A DNA stretch of 15,691 nt, from NCBI GenBank assembly GCA_041608535.1, contig JBFISM010000088.1, positions 1 to 15,691 of the forward strand, written 5' to 3'. Shown here piece after piece: positions 1 through 7,749 of this stretch. The notes below the pieces were generated by a model, which saw nothing but the letters and a program-made list of their open reading frames with translations, ran no database searches and had not been told where the DNA came from. The number at the start of each line of letters is the position of its first letter. Position 1 is the stretch's first letter. The stretch comes from JBFISM01 sp041608535. GTDB lineage: Bacteria > Actinomycetota > Acidimicrobiia > Spongiisociales > UBA5794. A program made the position numbers and the translations under genes.

Positions 1-783
1 GATGAGGGCGTGCCCGCCCTCGTACATCCAGTACTGACCGATCGCCGAGCCGGCATAGGGGGCGTACATCTGCACCGCAGCGGCGCTCGATGCCGAGGCG
101 TTGACCACCACCGTGTACTCCATGGCTCCGGCTTCCTCGAGTGCGGCCACCACCTCGGCAACGGTCGAGGCCTTCTGCCCGATGGCGACGTACACGCACT
201 TCACACCCTGTCCGGACTGGTTGATGATGGTGTCGACCACGATCGCGGTCTTGCCGGTCTGCCGGTCGCCAATGATGAGCTGGCGCTGGCCACGGCCGAT
301 CGGCGTCATCGAGTCGATGGCCTTGATACCGGTCTGGAGGGGCTCGGAGACCGGCTGGCGCTGCACCACCGAGGGCGCCTGGGTCTCGAGGAGACGGCGC
401 TCCGTGGCGTTGATCGGGCCCTTGCCGTCGATGGGGGTGCCCAAAGGGTCGATGACTCTGCCCAGCATGGCATCGCCCACCGGCACGGAGAGCACGTCGC
501 CGGTCTGCTTCACCGGTGAGCCCTCCTCGATGTGCGAGGCATCACCCATGAGCACGACGCCGAGATCCTCTTCATCGATGTTGAGAGCTACGCCGAGGAG
601 GCCGTCTTCGAACTCGAGCAGCTCCGAGGCCATGACCCTGGGTAGACCTTTGACCCGGGCCACGCCGTCGGCGACGGACGTGACGAACCCGATCGTCTCC
701 TGTCTGATCTCGGGGCTCCATCCTGCGAGGTTGGACTTGAGCGCGGCAGTGATGTCGCTCGCTGTGATCGCCATCTCAGTCAT
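1..783 (-). CDS. atpA: ATP synthase F1 subunit alpha, N-terminal part (cut by window edge)
   Basis: Non-catalytic nucleotide-binding subunit of the F1 head, on the cytoplasmic side of the membrane. The frame is open from ATG at 783 to base 1, giving 261 codons of a protein that is normally about 510-550 residues; the rest lies outside the window. Seen directly: the N-terminal region that binds the delta subunit (residues 1-25), the beta-barrel part (about 28-95), and the P-loop GDRQTGKT at residues 172-179 with Lys178, at the position expected for alpha subunits. The later stretch VYVAIGQKASTVAEV (198-212) is also typical of alpha rather than beta. The start has a good ribosome site (AAGGAG about 7 nt upstream). 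It lies 33 nt downstream of atpH and is the last atp gene visible. Identification is secure; only the C-terminal half is unseen. Confidence 0.98.
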   Translation of the reverse strand, partial: MTEMAITASDITAALKSNLAGWSPEIRQETIGFVTSVADGVARVKGLPRVMASELLEFEDGLLGVALNIDEEDLGVVLMGDASHIEEGSPVKQTGDVLSVPVGDAMLGRVIDPLGTPIDGKGPINATERRLLETQAPSVVQRQPVSEPLQTGIKAIDSMTPIGRGQRQLIIGDRQTGKTAIVVDTIINQSGQGVKCVYVAIGQKASTVAEVVAALEEAGAMEYTVVVNASASSAAAVQMYAPYAGSAIGQYWMYEGGHALI

Positions 784-816
784 CAGATCTCCTTTTGCCG
801 GTGTGTCGCCACCGGC

Positions 817-1368
817 TCATGCTCCAAGCGCCTGGCGCACCGAATCGAGACGTCTCCGTACCGAACCGTCGATCACCACATCGCCAACCCTGGCGACGAT
901 CCCGCCGACCACCGTCGGGTCGACCACGACCTTCGCCTCCACCGGCCTCCCGGTCGCCTTGCTCAGGGCGGCTTCGATCCTCGACACGGTCTCCGCATCG
1001 AGGACAACGGCAGAACGGACCTCGGCGACCTCCTTGGCCCGCGACGCCGCCGCCACACCGATGAGACCATTTGCGATCGCAGGTAGGTCTCCGACCCGGC
1101 CCGTTGCGATCAGCATGTCGAGGGCAGCCACCGTGACCTCGGAGGCACGGCCGCCGAGAAGGTCAGCGACAATGCCCTGCTTGCGATCGACCGGTACCGC
1201 CATGTCAGCGAGCGTGGTGCGCAGCTCGTCGGAGCTCTCCAACGCTCGGCCCACCGTGTGCAGCTCGCGCTCCACCCTGTCGAGCTGTCCTTCGCCGCGA
1301 GCGATCTCGAAGAGACCGGCGGCGTAGCCGTCGATCCGGGCCGTGCCGCTGCGACCGAGGTCGGTCAT
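817..1368 (-). CDS. atpH: ATP synthase F1 subunit delta
   Basis: Peripheral stalk subunit (OSCP-like) that ties the top of the F1 alpha/beta head to the b-subunit stalk. The protein is 183 residues, the usual length. The N-terminal helical domain (about 1-110) contains the typical start YAAGLFEIARGEGQLDRVE. The C-terminal part has the signature region AKVVVDPTVVGGIVARVGD (about 145-163), followed by VIDGSVRRRLDSVRQAL near the end. The ATG at 1368 directly abuts the TAG stop of atpF at 1369, so translation is probably coupled; the upstream ribosome site is only moderate (GGATGGG). Some actinobacteria such as mycobacteria carry a fused b-delta protein; here the b and delta subunits are separate, each of standard size. 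Confidence 0.96.
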   Translation of the reverse strand: MTDLGRSGTARIDGYAAGLFEIARGEGQLDRVERELHTVGRALESSDELRTTLADMAVPVDRKQGIVADLLGGRASEVTVAALDMLIATGRVGDLPAIANGLIGVAAASRAKEVAEVRSAVVLDAETVSRIEAALSKATGRPVEAKVVVDPTVVGGIVARVGDVVIDGSVRRRLDSVRQALGA

Positions 1369-1929
1369 CTAGTTCCCCATCCTGTCCAAATCCGCCAGGA
1401 AACCGTCGATGAGGCTCTGCTGGGCGCTGCGATCGAGGTTGGCGCCAACCACCTTCTCCGCGATCTCGATGGAGATGTCCTTCACCTCGCTGCGTGCCTC
1501 GGCCAGCGCCCTGGCCTTCTCGACGTTCGCCTCGTCGCGAGCCTTCTCCAGGATCTCCTGCGCCTCCCGGTTGGCCCGTTCGGTGAGATCCGTCCGCACG
1601 GTCTCGGCGTCGCGCCGAGCTTCTTCGACGATCCGGTTGGCTTCTTCCTTGGCACCGGCGACCTGTCGCTGATAGTCGGCGAGCAGATTGGCGGCCTCCG
1701 TCTTCTGCTGTTCCGCCGCCTCCAGCTCCGCCTTGATCGCCGCCGCCCGCCGATCCAGCGTCTCGGTGAGGACGGGGAGGGCGAAGCGCCGCACCACGAG
1801 GAAGATGATGAGGAATGCAATGATCCCTGCAATCAACTCTTCGGTGGCAGGGAGCAGCAGGTCCAGCCCATCGCCGCCCTCCTCCGACTCCGCCGCGAGG
1901 ATCAGCGTCTGCGCAAATGTCACAAGCAT
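1369..1929 (-). CDS. atpF: ATP synthase F0 subunit b
   Basis: Membrane-anchored peripheral stalk subunit, 186 residues. One transmembrane segment is visible at about residues 30-48 (LIAGIIAFLIIFLVV), followed by RRFALPVL and a long charged coiled coil (about 55-165) rich in Ala, Glu and Arg, with typical elements such as AGAKEEANRIVEEAR. The frame stays open upstream to 2154, but I chose ATG at 1929: the upstream part translates the atpE region in another frame, looks like low-complexity Ser/Arg, and the 1929 start has GAGAGG about 9 nt ahead. It lies 13 nt after atpE and abuts atpH. There is a single b gene, with no second b-prime copy here. Confidence 0.95.
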   Translation of the reverse strand: MLVTFAQTLILAAESEEGGDGLDLLLPATEELIAGIIAFLIIFLVVRRFALPVLTETLDRRAAAIKAELEAAEQQKTEAANLLADYQRQVAGAKEEANRIVEEARRDAETVRTDLTERANREAQEILEKARDEANVEKARALAEARSEVKDISIEIAEKVVGANLDRSAQQSLIDGFLADLDRMGN

Positions 1930-1942
1930 CGTGGTACGCCTC

Positions 1943-2158
1943 TCAGGCGATGAAGAACAGAACGAACCCGATGAGTGCCAGCGCCTCGGTGAAGGCGATG
2001 CCCAGGAACATCGTCGTCCGGGCCACACCGGCCATCTCCGGCTGTCGGACCATTGCCTGGATGGCGTTGCCAACCACGATCCCGATGCCGACGCCGGGAC
2101 CGACCGCGGCGAGGCCATATCCAACGAGGGCGATGGGCCCAGCGAGCTCTTCAACCAT
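1943..2158 (-). CDS. atpE: ATP synthase F0 subunit c
   Basis: Proteolipid that forms the rotating membrane ring. It has 71 residues and two transmembrane helices. The first carries the glycine motif G20-x-G22-x-G24-x-G26; the polar loop is R38-Q39-P40; the second carries the ion-binding carboxylate Glu58 in GIAFTEALALIGFVLFF. Residue 59 after the glutamate is Ala, not the Ser/Thr found in sodium-binding c subunits, so a proton-driven enzyme is more likely (inference from family knowledge). The ribosome site AGGAGG lies about 9 nt upstream of the ATG. It lies 23 nt downstream of atpB. Confidence 0.98.
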   Translation of the reverse strand: MVEELAGPIALVGYGLAAVGPGVGIGIVVGNAIQAMVRQPEMAGVARTTMFLGIAFTEALALIGFVLFFIA

Positions 2159-2181
2159 GGATGGTTTCCTCCTCTAGTGCG

Positions 2182-2985
2182 CTAGTGCTCTGGGTGAACT
2201 GACGTTTGGATGTACACGGCGGACAGCAGGGTGAAGATGTACGCCTGCAGGATGGCCACGACGATCTCGAAGACGAAGATGCCGAGTCCAAACACGAACC
2301 AGGGGATGCCGATGAGGGCCCGGACTCCGATGTCGCCGACGCTCGAGATGAAGATCCACCCCGAGGCGAGCAGCAAGGTGAGCATGAGGTGTCCGGCGAC
2401 GAGGTTGGCGAAGAGCCGGACGGCGAGCGTGATCGGACGCAGGATGAACACGGATACCAGTTCGATGAGCCCGACCAGCCAGCGGAGGGCGATTGGCACC
2501 GACTTGGGCCACACGGTGTCAATGAAGTAGCTGAACCCGTTCTTGCTGAACCCGACGAACACGAAGATCACCCACGTGACGATGGCGAAGAAGGCCGGGA
2601 TCGCCATGCGCGAGGTGATGGGGAAGTTGACGAACGGCGTGATCTCGAACAGGTTGCCCACCAATAAAAACAAGAACAACGACAACAGGTACGCCGTGTA
2701 CTTGGCGCCCTCCGGTCCGATGATCCCGACGGCGATGTCCTCCTTGACGAAGGTGACCATGCTCTCGGCGATCGACTGGAAGCGACCGGGCACCACGTCT
2801 CGCTTGCGCAGTCCGAAATACAGGAACGCAATGACGAGCGCAGCGGCGAAGAAGATGAGGAAGGTGGTCCGGGTGAATCCGGGAATCCCGAGGATCTCGG
2901 TCTTGAACTCGAAGAGCTCGAGCACGTTGGCCGGTGCACAGATGATGTCTTCGGCGGGATCGCACGTCGCCGCCGCCAGGATCAC
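2182..2985 (-). CDS. atpB: ATP synthase F0 subunit a
   Basis: Stator membrane subunit that forms the proton half-channels against the c ring. From the chosen start it is 267 residues with about five or six hydrophobic helices. The essential arginine is Arg190 in ITLAVRLFANLVAGH, and the conserved last-helix glutamine is Gln247 in ILQAYIFTLLS. Start choice: GTG at 2985 overlaps the TGA of the upstream gene as GTGA, a common coupling arrangement in this operon type. An in-frame ATG at 3027 would add 14 residues and overlap the upstream gene by 46 nt, and is less attractive. The short N-terminal segment before the first helix contains two cysteines (residues 8 and 16), probably extracytoplasmic. 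Confidence 0.95.
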   Translation of the reverse strand: MILAAATCDPAEDIICAPANVLELFEFKTEILGIPGFTRTTFLIFFAAALVIAFLYFGLRKRDVVPGRFQSIAESMVTFVKEDIAVGIIGPEGAKYTAYLLSLFLFLLVGNLFEITPFVNFPITSRMAIPAFFAIVTWVIFVFVGFSKNGFSYFIDTVWPKSVPIALRWLVGLIELVSVFILRPITLAVRLFANLVAGHLMLTLLLASGWIFISSVGDIGVRALIGIPWFVFGLGIFVFEIVVAILQAYIFTLLSAVYIQTSVHPEH

Positions 2986-3470
2986 GCCCAATCCAGTTCC
3001 TTTCTCGAGCCTTTGGTCACGGCCCATGCCTCCCAGGTCAACAGCACGAGATACGCAAGGAGCGCTGCAAGACCAAGCGCAGGACGATCGACATCGACCA
3101 CCGCTGCGACGAGGAAGATCGTCCCTGCAATCAGCCCCAATCGGATGAAGAAGCCGAGCAGAGCGACCGCATGATAGACCTTCATCGACACCGCTGCCGC
3201 TCGGGAGAGCGCCACCCCGGCGAGGAGCAGATTGGCGACGACGACGGCGACACCAACTGCGGCGGATGCGGCACCAAGACCGCCTCGAAGCACCCACGCC
3301 ACCGCAACGATGACGGGTGCGACGTACAGGGCACGCCGTACCACGTGTCTGGCCACGATCGCTTCGACCGGGAGCCCAAGCGGGCTCGGCTCGGAGTAGG
3401 CCCGAGCCTCCGGTGAGTTCATGTCGAGCGGGTCTCGGCTCAGCGGGGTCTGTCCCAGATCGATCCTCAT
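2982..3470 (-). CDS. AtpI-like small membrane protein of the ATP synthase operon
   Basis: A 162-residue protein with about 45 hydrophilic N-terminal residues followed by four hydrophobic segments (about 46-62, 67-90, 101-126 and 130-150). Position between atpZ and atpB, length and membrane layout fit the ATP synthase I-chain family (AtpI, equivalent to the Rv1303 position in M. tuberculosis), which is thought to assist c-ring assembly or ion handling. The sequence itself is poorly conserved in this family, so the assignment rests mainly on topology and place. ATG at 3470 has GAGG five bases upstream and lies 20 nt after atpZ; an internal ATG at 3422 is a weaker alternative. The 3' end overlaps the atpB start by 4 nt. 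Confidence 0.75.
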   Translation of the reverse strand: MRIDLGQTPLSRDPLDMNSPEARAYSEPSPLGLPVEAIVARHVVRRALYVAPVIVAVAWVLRGGLGAASAAVGVAVVVANLLLAGVALSRAAAVSMKVYHAVALLGFFIRLGLIAGTIFLVAAVVDVDRPALGLAALLAYLVLLTWEAWAVTKGSRKELDWA

Positions 3471-3490
3471 GCGTTCCTCATCAGAAGGCC

Positions 3491-3847
3491 TCAGTCGTCC
3501 CAACCGCCGAGACCGGTGACGCTCCACCCGTCGTCCTTGCCGCGTCGTGCGTCCGGATGCTCTCCTCCGTCGTAGCGCTGCCGGCGCTGTGCCTCGTCCA
3601 CGATCTCCTGTGATCGCACGTACATCCTCCAAAAACCAACCGCAAACCCGGCGACCACGCCGATGACGACGAGCCACGGTGCCGTGCCCAGCGCCCAATC
3701 GGCAACCAGCCCGAGACCCAGCCCCGCCAGTATCGAGGCGAGTACGTCGCCGGAGTTGGACCAGTCGCTCATGATGCGCCGTTGCCGCTCGATCCGGTGG
3801 TCACGGTCCTCCGCACCGGGGCCGTCCTGCCCGTTACCGTGCGTCAT
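3491..3847 (-). CDS. AtpZ-like protein (AtpZ/AtpI family), first gene of the atp operon
   Basis: Small membrane protein with two hydrophobic helices in the conserved part: VLASILAGLGLGLVADWAL, then the turn GTAPW, then LVVIGVVAGFAVGFWRMYV. A charged run HRIERQRR precedes them and a charged tail rich in Gly and Asp follows. This matches the AtpZ family, in which two helices are separated by a short loop often containing a GT-P motif; AtpZ is reported to work with AtpI in cation transport or assembly. Three starts are possible: GTG at 3868 (125 residues), ATG at 3847 (118) and ATG at 3772 (93, closest to typical family size). I list 3847 because it overlaps a short leader ORF as ATGA, but 3772 cannot be excluded. 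Confidence 0.72.
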   Translation of the reverse strand: MTHGNGQDGPGAEDRDHRIERQRRIMSDWSNSGDVLASILAGLGLGLVADWALGTAPWLVVIGVVAGFAVGFWRMYVRSQEIVDEAQRRQRYDGGEHPDARRGKDDGWSVTGLGGWDD

Positions 3848-3864
3848 GGTTCTTGTGATTCCAT
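3844..3864 (-). other. Possible six-codon leader ORF coupled to atpZ
   Basis: ATG at 3864 opens a minimal frame, MESQEP followed by TGA. It has the best placed ribosome site in the area: AGGAG at 3872-3876 with a 7-nt gap. Its TGA overlaps the ATG at 3847 of the atpZ frame in an ATGA junction. The pattern fits a tiny translated leader that hands ribosomes to atpZ, but so short a frame can arise by chance. Its function is not known. Confidence 0.3.
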
Positions 3865-3882
3865 TCACAAGCTCCTGGGGTC

Positions 3883-3912
3883 ACTATACCGACGGGGCGA
3901 AACGAGCCGCAA
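3883..3912 (-). promoter_or_regulatory. Predicted promoter of the atp operon
   Basis: Reading the minus strand, TTGCGG (3907-3912) is followed by an 18-nt spacer and then TATAGT (3883-3888), a strong sigma-70-type -10 box. Transcription would start near 3876, immediately ahead of AGGAG. It is placed between the glyA stop and the first atp gene, where an operon promoter is expected. The -35 matches only TTG of the consensus. Confidence 0.55.
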
Positions 3913-3931
3913 GTACGTCTCGCGTAATAAC

Positions 3932-5203
3932 TCACACATGCCCCGGAAAGTCGGCCGGGTAGGCGGGGAACTCGGCGATCATCTTGCCGATGTCGGTGCG
4001 ATGGCGCTCCAGCGCCTCAGCGTCGTCACGATCCCGCAAGACACCCACGATGGCCGTGCCGAGCTCCTCCATCTCAGGCTGGCGCATGCCCGCGGTGGTG
4101 ACCGCCGGCGTCCCGATCCTGATGCCCGATGCGATCGCCGGCTTGCGGGGGTCGTAGGGGATGGTGTTGAAGTTGAGCGTCACACCGTGGGCATCGAGCA
4201 GGCGTGCTGCATCTTTGCCGGTGAGATCGTTGTCGATCGAGCGCAGATCGGTGAGGAACAGGTGGTTGTCGGTGCCACCGCTGACGATGCGCGCCCCGGC
4301 CGCCGTCATCGAGTCGGCAAGGGCTGCGGCATTGGCCACTACCTGGGCCGCATAAGTGGCGAACTCGGGCTGGGCGGCGAGATGGAAAGCCAGAGCCTTG
4401 GCGGCGATCTGGCTGTTGATGGCGCCGCCCTGCCCCATGGGGAAGATCGCCTTGTCGATGAGCCGGCCATAGTCATCGCTGGCCAGCACGACACCACCTC
4501 GGGGACCGCGCAGCGCCTTGTGTGTGGTTGCGGTCACGATGTCGGCGTGGGGCACGGGGTTGGGGTGGGCACCACCGGCGATCAATCCGATGATGTGAGC
4601 CGCATCCACCATGAAGATCGCACCCACCTCCCTGGCGATCTCCGCAAAGATCGACCAGTCGATGATGCGAGAGTATGCGGAGTAGCCGGCGATGATGAGC
4701 TTGGGCCGGTGTTGCTGCGCCAGCCTCCTGACCTCGTCGTAGTCGATGAGCTCAGTGTCGGGATCGACGCCGTAGCCCACGACATTGAACAGCTTCCCAG
4801 ACAGGTTCACCGGCGAACCGTGGGTGAGGTGGCCTCCCTGATCGAGCCGCATGCCGAGAATCGTGTCGCCGGGTTCGAGCAGCGCCAGGTAAACGCCGAA
4901 GTTGGCTTGGGACCCACTGTGGGCCTGCACGTTGGCGTGTTCGGCGCCGAACAGCACCTTGGCCCGATCGATGGCGAGCTGCTCGATCTCGTCCACCACC
5001 TCGCAACCCTCGTAGTAGCGGCGACCCGGATACCCCTCCGAGTACTTGTTGTTGAGCACTGAGCCCGACACCTGCATCATCGCCATCGAGATGAGGTTCT
5101 CCGATGCGATGAGCTGGATGTGCGTGCGTTGGCGCTCTACGTCCTTGGCGATGAGGTCCGCGAGCGCGGGATCTACGGCCTCAACAGGGCTGGTATCGGT
5201 CAT
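3932..5203 (-). CDS. glyA: Serine hydroxymethyltransferase
   Basis: PLP enzyme that interconverts serine and glycine while charging tetrahydrofolate with a one-carbon unit; cytoplasmic. It is 423 residues, the usual size. The PLP lysine is Lys229 in TATTHKALRGPRGG. Other hallmarks are LIASEN (31-36), NNKYSEGYPGRRYYEG (51-66), HSGSQAN (95-101) and FMVDAAHIIGLIAGG (197-211). ATG at 5203 was chosen because it has GGAG five bases upstream and gives a family-type N-terminus; the frame stays open upstream to 5287, but that stretch (MPHRNAAVNPQ...) is unlike the family. It lies between the prmC/tsaC gene and the atp operon; glyA near atp genes is also seen in Streptomyces and Bacillus. A possible -10 box TACGAT is at 5286-5291, without a convincing -35. 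Confidence 0.97.
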   Translation of the reverse strand: MTDTSPVEAVDPALADLIAKDVERQRTHIQLIASENLISMAMMQVSGSVLNNKYSEGYPGRRYYEGCEVVDEIEQLAIDRAKVLFGAEHANVQAHSGSQANFGVYLALLEPGDTILGMRLDQGGHLTHGSPVNLSGKLFNVVGYGVDPDTELIDYDEVRRLAQQHRPKLIIAGYSAYSRIIDWSIFAEIAREVGAIFMVDAAHIIGLIAGGAHPNPVPHADIVTATTHKALRGPRGGVVLASDDYGRLIDKAIFPMGQGGAINSQIAAKALAFHLAAQPEFATYAAQVVANAAALADSMTAAGARIVSGGTDNHLFLTDLRSIDNDLTGKDAARLLDAHGVTLNFNTIPYDPRKPAIASGIRIGTPAVTTAGMRQPEMEELGTAIVGVLRDRDDAEALERHRTDIGKMIAEFPAYPADFPGHV

Positions 5204-5302
5204 GCTGGCTCCGAGAACGGGGTGTGAATCGAATCGATGTGCAAAGCCGACCGGTTGGGGGTTCACAGCCGCGTTGCGGTGCGGCATCGTAGCAGCGACT
5301 GA

Positions 5303-6664
5303 TCAGCCTCCGGCTCCTCGACGAAGAACCTGCGGGCGCCCCGAAGTCAGGTCCACCACTTCCGACGCCACCCCTCCCCCGGCCTGGCCCGGCAAGTAGG
5401 CAGCCACCGCCCGGCCGAACCAACGGCGCGCCGCCACATGGTCGAGCACGGCAGGCTCGCCGCTCCGGTTGGCAGAGGTGGCGGCCAGCGGTCCGGTTCG
5501 ACGAAGCAATGACAGCAGTCTGGGATGGTCGGGAACCCTCAGTGCCACGGAGTCGGCCACGGGTTCTCCGATCCAGTCGGGTAGCCCGGGACGGCGGTGG
5601 ACCACGAACGTGACCGGCCCCGGCCAGCGATCACCGATGTGTCGCTCCGTGCGCTGGTCGATCACCGCGATCTCCCTCGCCTGGTCGAGATCGGCCACGA
5701 GCACGGGTACCGGCTTGTCTGCAGGGCGCTGTTTGATCGCAAAGAGCTGATTCACGGCGAGCCGCGAGTACACATCGCACCCGACGCCGTAGACGGTGTC
5801 GGTCACCAGCCCCACGACCTCGCCCCGCCGGACGGCCTCGAGTACATCGAGCGTCGCTCCAACCATCTCGTTGCGGGCGAACACGAACCGGGGCTTCCCG
5901 GCGAGATCGCGCTCGACGGCACCATCCAGCTCCGTAAACAAGACCGCCGCCTTGTCTTCTTGGAACTCGGATATCTCACAGGCCAGCAGACCTCCCGGCG
6001 CCAGCCAGCGAGGTGCGTCACGTGCGATCCTAGCGAGGGTCTCGTCGCCAACCTGCCCGGAGACGAGAGCGCTGTGTGGCTCGTGGTCCACCACTTCGGC
6101 GGGAAGCGTCGCCAGCTCGTCCTGGGCCAGATACGGCGGGTTCGCCGTGATGAGGTCGACTGAGTTACGCAGGGTGTGGGGCAGCGGATCGAACAGATCT
6201 CCGAGCTTCAACTCGATGGCGAGGTTGGTGCGCTCCGCATTCTCACCGGCGAGGGCGAGGGCGTCTGGGGAGATGTCGGTGGCGAGCACCCTCGCTTCGG
6301 GCCACCGGCACTTGCAGGCCAGCGCGAGGTTCCCGCTGCCGGTGCAGAGATCGACGACTATCGCGGGATCGTCCACACGTTCCACCACACGTTCCCACAG
6401 CTGCTCGGTCTCGGGCCGAGGGATGAGGGCGCGGCGGTCGGCTACGAGCTCGAGGGGACCAAATCGCACCGTGCCCTCGATGTACTGGAGCGGCTCGCCG
6501 GCCAAGCGACGCCGGGCGAGCTCGGTGAACGCAGCCACCGCTGATTCGCCGATGTCGGCGCCCGGCAGCGAGGAACGCGCTACCCCCATTGCATGGGCGA
6601 GCAGGCGTTCCACTTCGTGTCGCTCCAAGGCAGGCCAATCGCGCAACAGGTCCGACAGCTGCAT
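5303..6664 (-). CDS. Fused PrmC (release factor glutamine methyltransferase) and TsaC/Sua5-type threonylcarbamoyl-AMP synthase
   Basis: One uninterrupted frame of 453 residues carrying two enzymes. Residues 1-266 are PrmC/HemK: N-terminal helical domain, GEPLQYIEG (56-64), ALIPRPETEQL (79-89), the SAM-binding VVDLCTGSGNLAL (103-115) and the catalytic NPPY (175-178), which methylates the glutamine of the GGQ loop of RF1 and RF2. Residues 267-453 are a YrdC/Sua5 domain with the KQRPADKPVPVLV motif and SANRSGEP, making threonylcarbamoyl-adenylate for t6A in ANN-decoding tRNAs; it is the short TsaC form without the Sua5 tail. PrmC homologues normally end at RFVFAR; here the chain runs RFVFARNEMVGATL with no stop and no linker. 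The internal ATG at 5866 has no visible ribosome site, favouring true fusion. Start ATG 6664 lies 5 nt after prfA. Confidence 0.9.
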   Translation of the reverse strand: MQLSDLLRDWPALERHEVERLLAHAMGVARSSLPGADIGESAVAAFTELARRRLAGEPLQYIEGTVRFGPLELVADRRALIPRPETEQLWERVVERVDDPAIVVDLCTGSGNLALACKCRWPEARVLATDISPDALALAGENAERTNLAIELKLGDLFDPLPHTLRNSVDLITANPPYLAQDELATLPAEVVDHEPHSALVSGQVGDETLARIARDAPRWLAPGGLLACEISEFQEDKAAVLFTELDGAVERDLAGKPRFVFARNEMVGATLDVLEAVRRGEVVGLVTDTVYGVGCDVYSRLAVNQLFAIKQRPADKPVPVLVADLDQAREIAVIDQRTERHIGDRWPGPVTFVVHRRPGLPDWIGEPVADSVALRVPDHPRLLSLLRRTGPLAATSANRSGEPAVLDHVAARRWFGRAVAAYLPGQAGGGVASEVVDLTSGRPQVLRRGAGG

Positions 6665-6669
6665 CGGGC

Positions 6670-7749
6670 TCAATTGAGCTCGGCGAGCCGGGCTGCCGCA
6701 TCGTGAGCTCGGAGCGCCTCGTGGAACGCACCGAGATCGCCGTCCAAGATGGTTTCGAGCGAATGCAGCGTGAGACCGACCCGATGGTCGGTGACCCGGT
6801 TCTCCTTGAAGTTGTAGGTGCGGATCTTCTCGCTTCGCTCGCCGCTGCCCACCTGGGAACGGCGAACCGACGACCGCTCCCCCATCTGCTCCTCGAGCTG
6901 CGCCTGATAGAGACGCGCCCGGAGTACCCGCATGGCCTGGAGCTTGTTCTGCAGCTGTGACTTCTCGTCCTGGCAAGACACCGTGATCCCGGTGGGGACG
7001 TGTCGGATGCGCACCGCAGAATCGGTGGTGTTCACCGACTGGCCACCCGGGCCCTGCGAGCGAAACGTCTCTATCTCCAGATCGTTCTCGTGGATCTCGA
7101 CCTCCACGTCTTCGGCCTCGGGGAGCACGGCCACCGTGGCAACCGAGGTGTGGATCCGCCCTTGCGACTCCGTCTTCGGGACGCGCTGCACCCGATGCGG
7201 ACCAGCCTCGAACTTGAAGTCGGCAAACGCACCCCGTCCCTTGACGGCGAACGTCGCGTCTTTCAGCCCCCCGCCATCGGTGAGCGACGTATCCATCGGA
7301 TCGACCGACCACCCCTGTCGCTCCGCGAAGCGTTGATACATCCTGTAGAGATCGGCGGCCCACAGCGCCGCCTCGTCCCCGCCGGCGGCGCTGCGGATCT
7401 CCACGATGACGTCCTTGTCGTCGTCGGGGTCTTTGGGTACCAGCAACCGACGCAGCTCGGCGTCGAGATGCTCCAACTCCTGGCGTTGCTCCTTGGCGAC
7501 AGACTCGAGGTACTCCCGCATGTCGGGATCAGTCTCGTGTGGAATGAGCTCCTCCGCCTCGGCGACGTCGGCCGCCACCTCGAAGTAGCGGCGGTAGGTC
7601 TCGACGACGTTCTTCAGCTCGCCGTGGCGGATCGACACCGCTCGCAGCGCATCGGCGTCGCCGATGACCTCCGGATCTCCGAGCTGCTGCAGGGTCTCGT
7701 CGAACTGCGCAACCAGCTCGTCGAGCTTGGTGCGCAGCGCCTCATCCAT
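6670..7749 (-). CDS. prfA: Peptide chain release factor 1
   Basis: Release factor that reads UAA and UAG and triggers peptide hydrolysis on the ribosome. It is 359 residues, the standard length. The GGQ loop is at 235-237 within FRSQGPGGQSVNTTDSAVRI. The stop-codon recognition region is RVPKTESQGRIHTS with the tripeptide PKT at 191-193; RF2 would have an SPF-type motif here, so RF1 is clear. The N-terminal half is helical and the family element IRSAAGGDEAALWAADLYRMY (118-138) is present. ATG at 7749 overlaps the end of the upstream DUF1385 gene by 8 nt; the longer open frame to 8043 is a shadow of that gene. The modifying enzyme PrmC is encoded directly downstream. Confidence 0.97.
   Translation of the reverse strand: MDEALRTKLDELVAQFDETLQQLGDPEVIGDADALRAVSIRHGELKNVVETYRRYFEVAADVAEAEELIPHETDPDMREYLESVAKEQRQELEHLDAELRRLLVPKDPDDDKDVIVEIRSAAGGDEAALWAADLYRMYQRFAERQGWSVDPMDTSLTDGGGLKDATFAVKGRGAFADFKFEAGPHRVQRVPKTESQGRIHTSVATVAVLPEAEDVEVEIHENDLEIETFRSQGPGGQSVNTTDSAVRIRHVPTGITVSCQDEKSQLQNKLQAMRVLRARLYQAQLEEQMGERSSVRRSQVGSGERSEKIRTYNFKENRVTDHRVGLTLHSLETILDGDLGAFHEALRAHDAAARLAELN

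Noticed and set aside
101..1327. 408-codon plus-strand Ser/Thr/Arg-rich frame over atpA and atpH
   Set aside because: Antisense to two clear atp genes, low-complexity shadow.
3782..5062. 426-codon plus-strand frame across glyA
   Set aside because: It lies antisense to a well conserved glyA; long opposite-strand frames are expected at this GC content, and its translation shows no family features.
6665..7363. Upstream extension of the prmC frame
   Set aside because: It overlaps prfA in another frame and is Arg/Gly-rich; PrmC begins naturally at the ATG at 6664.
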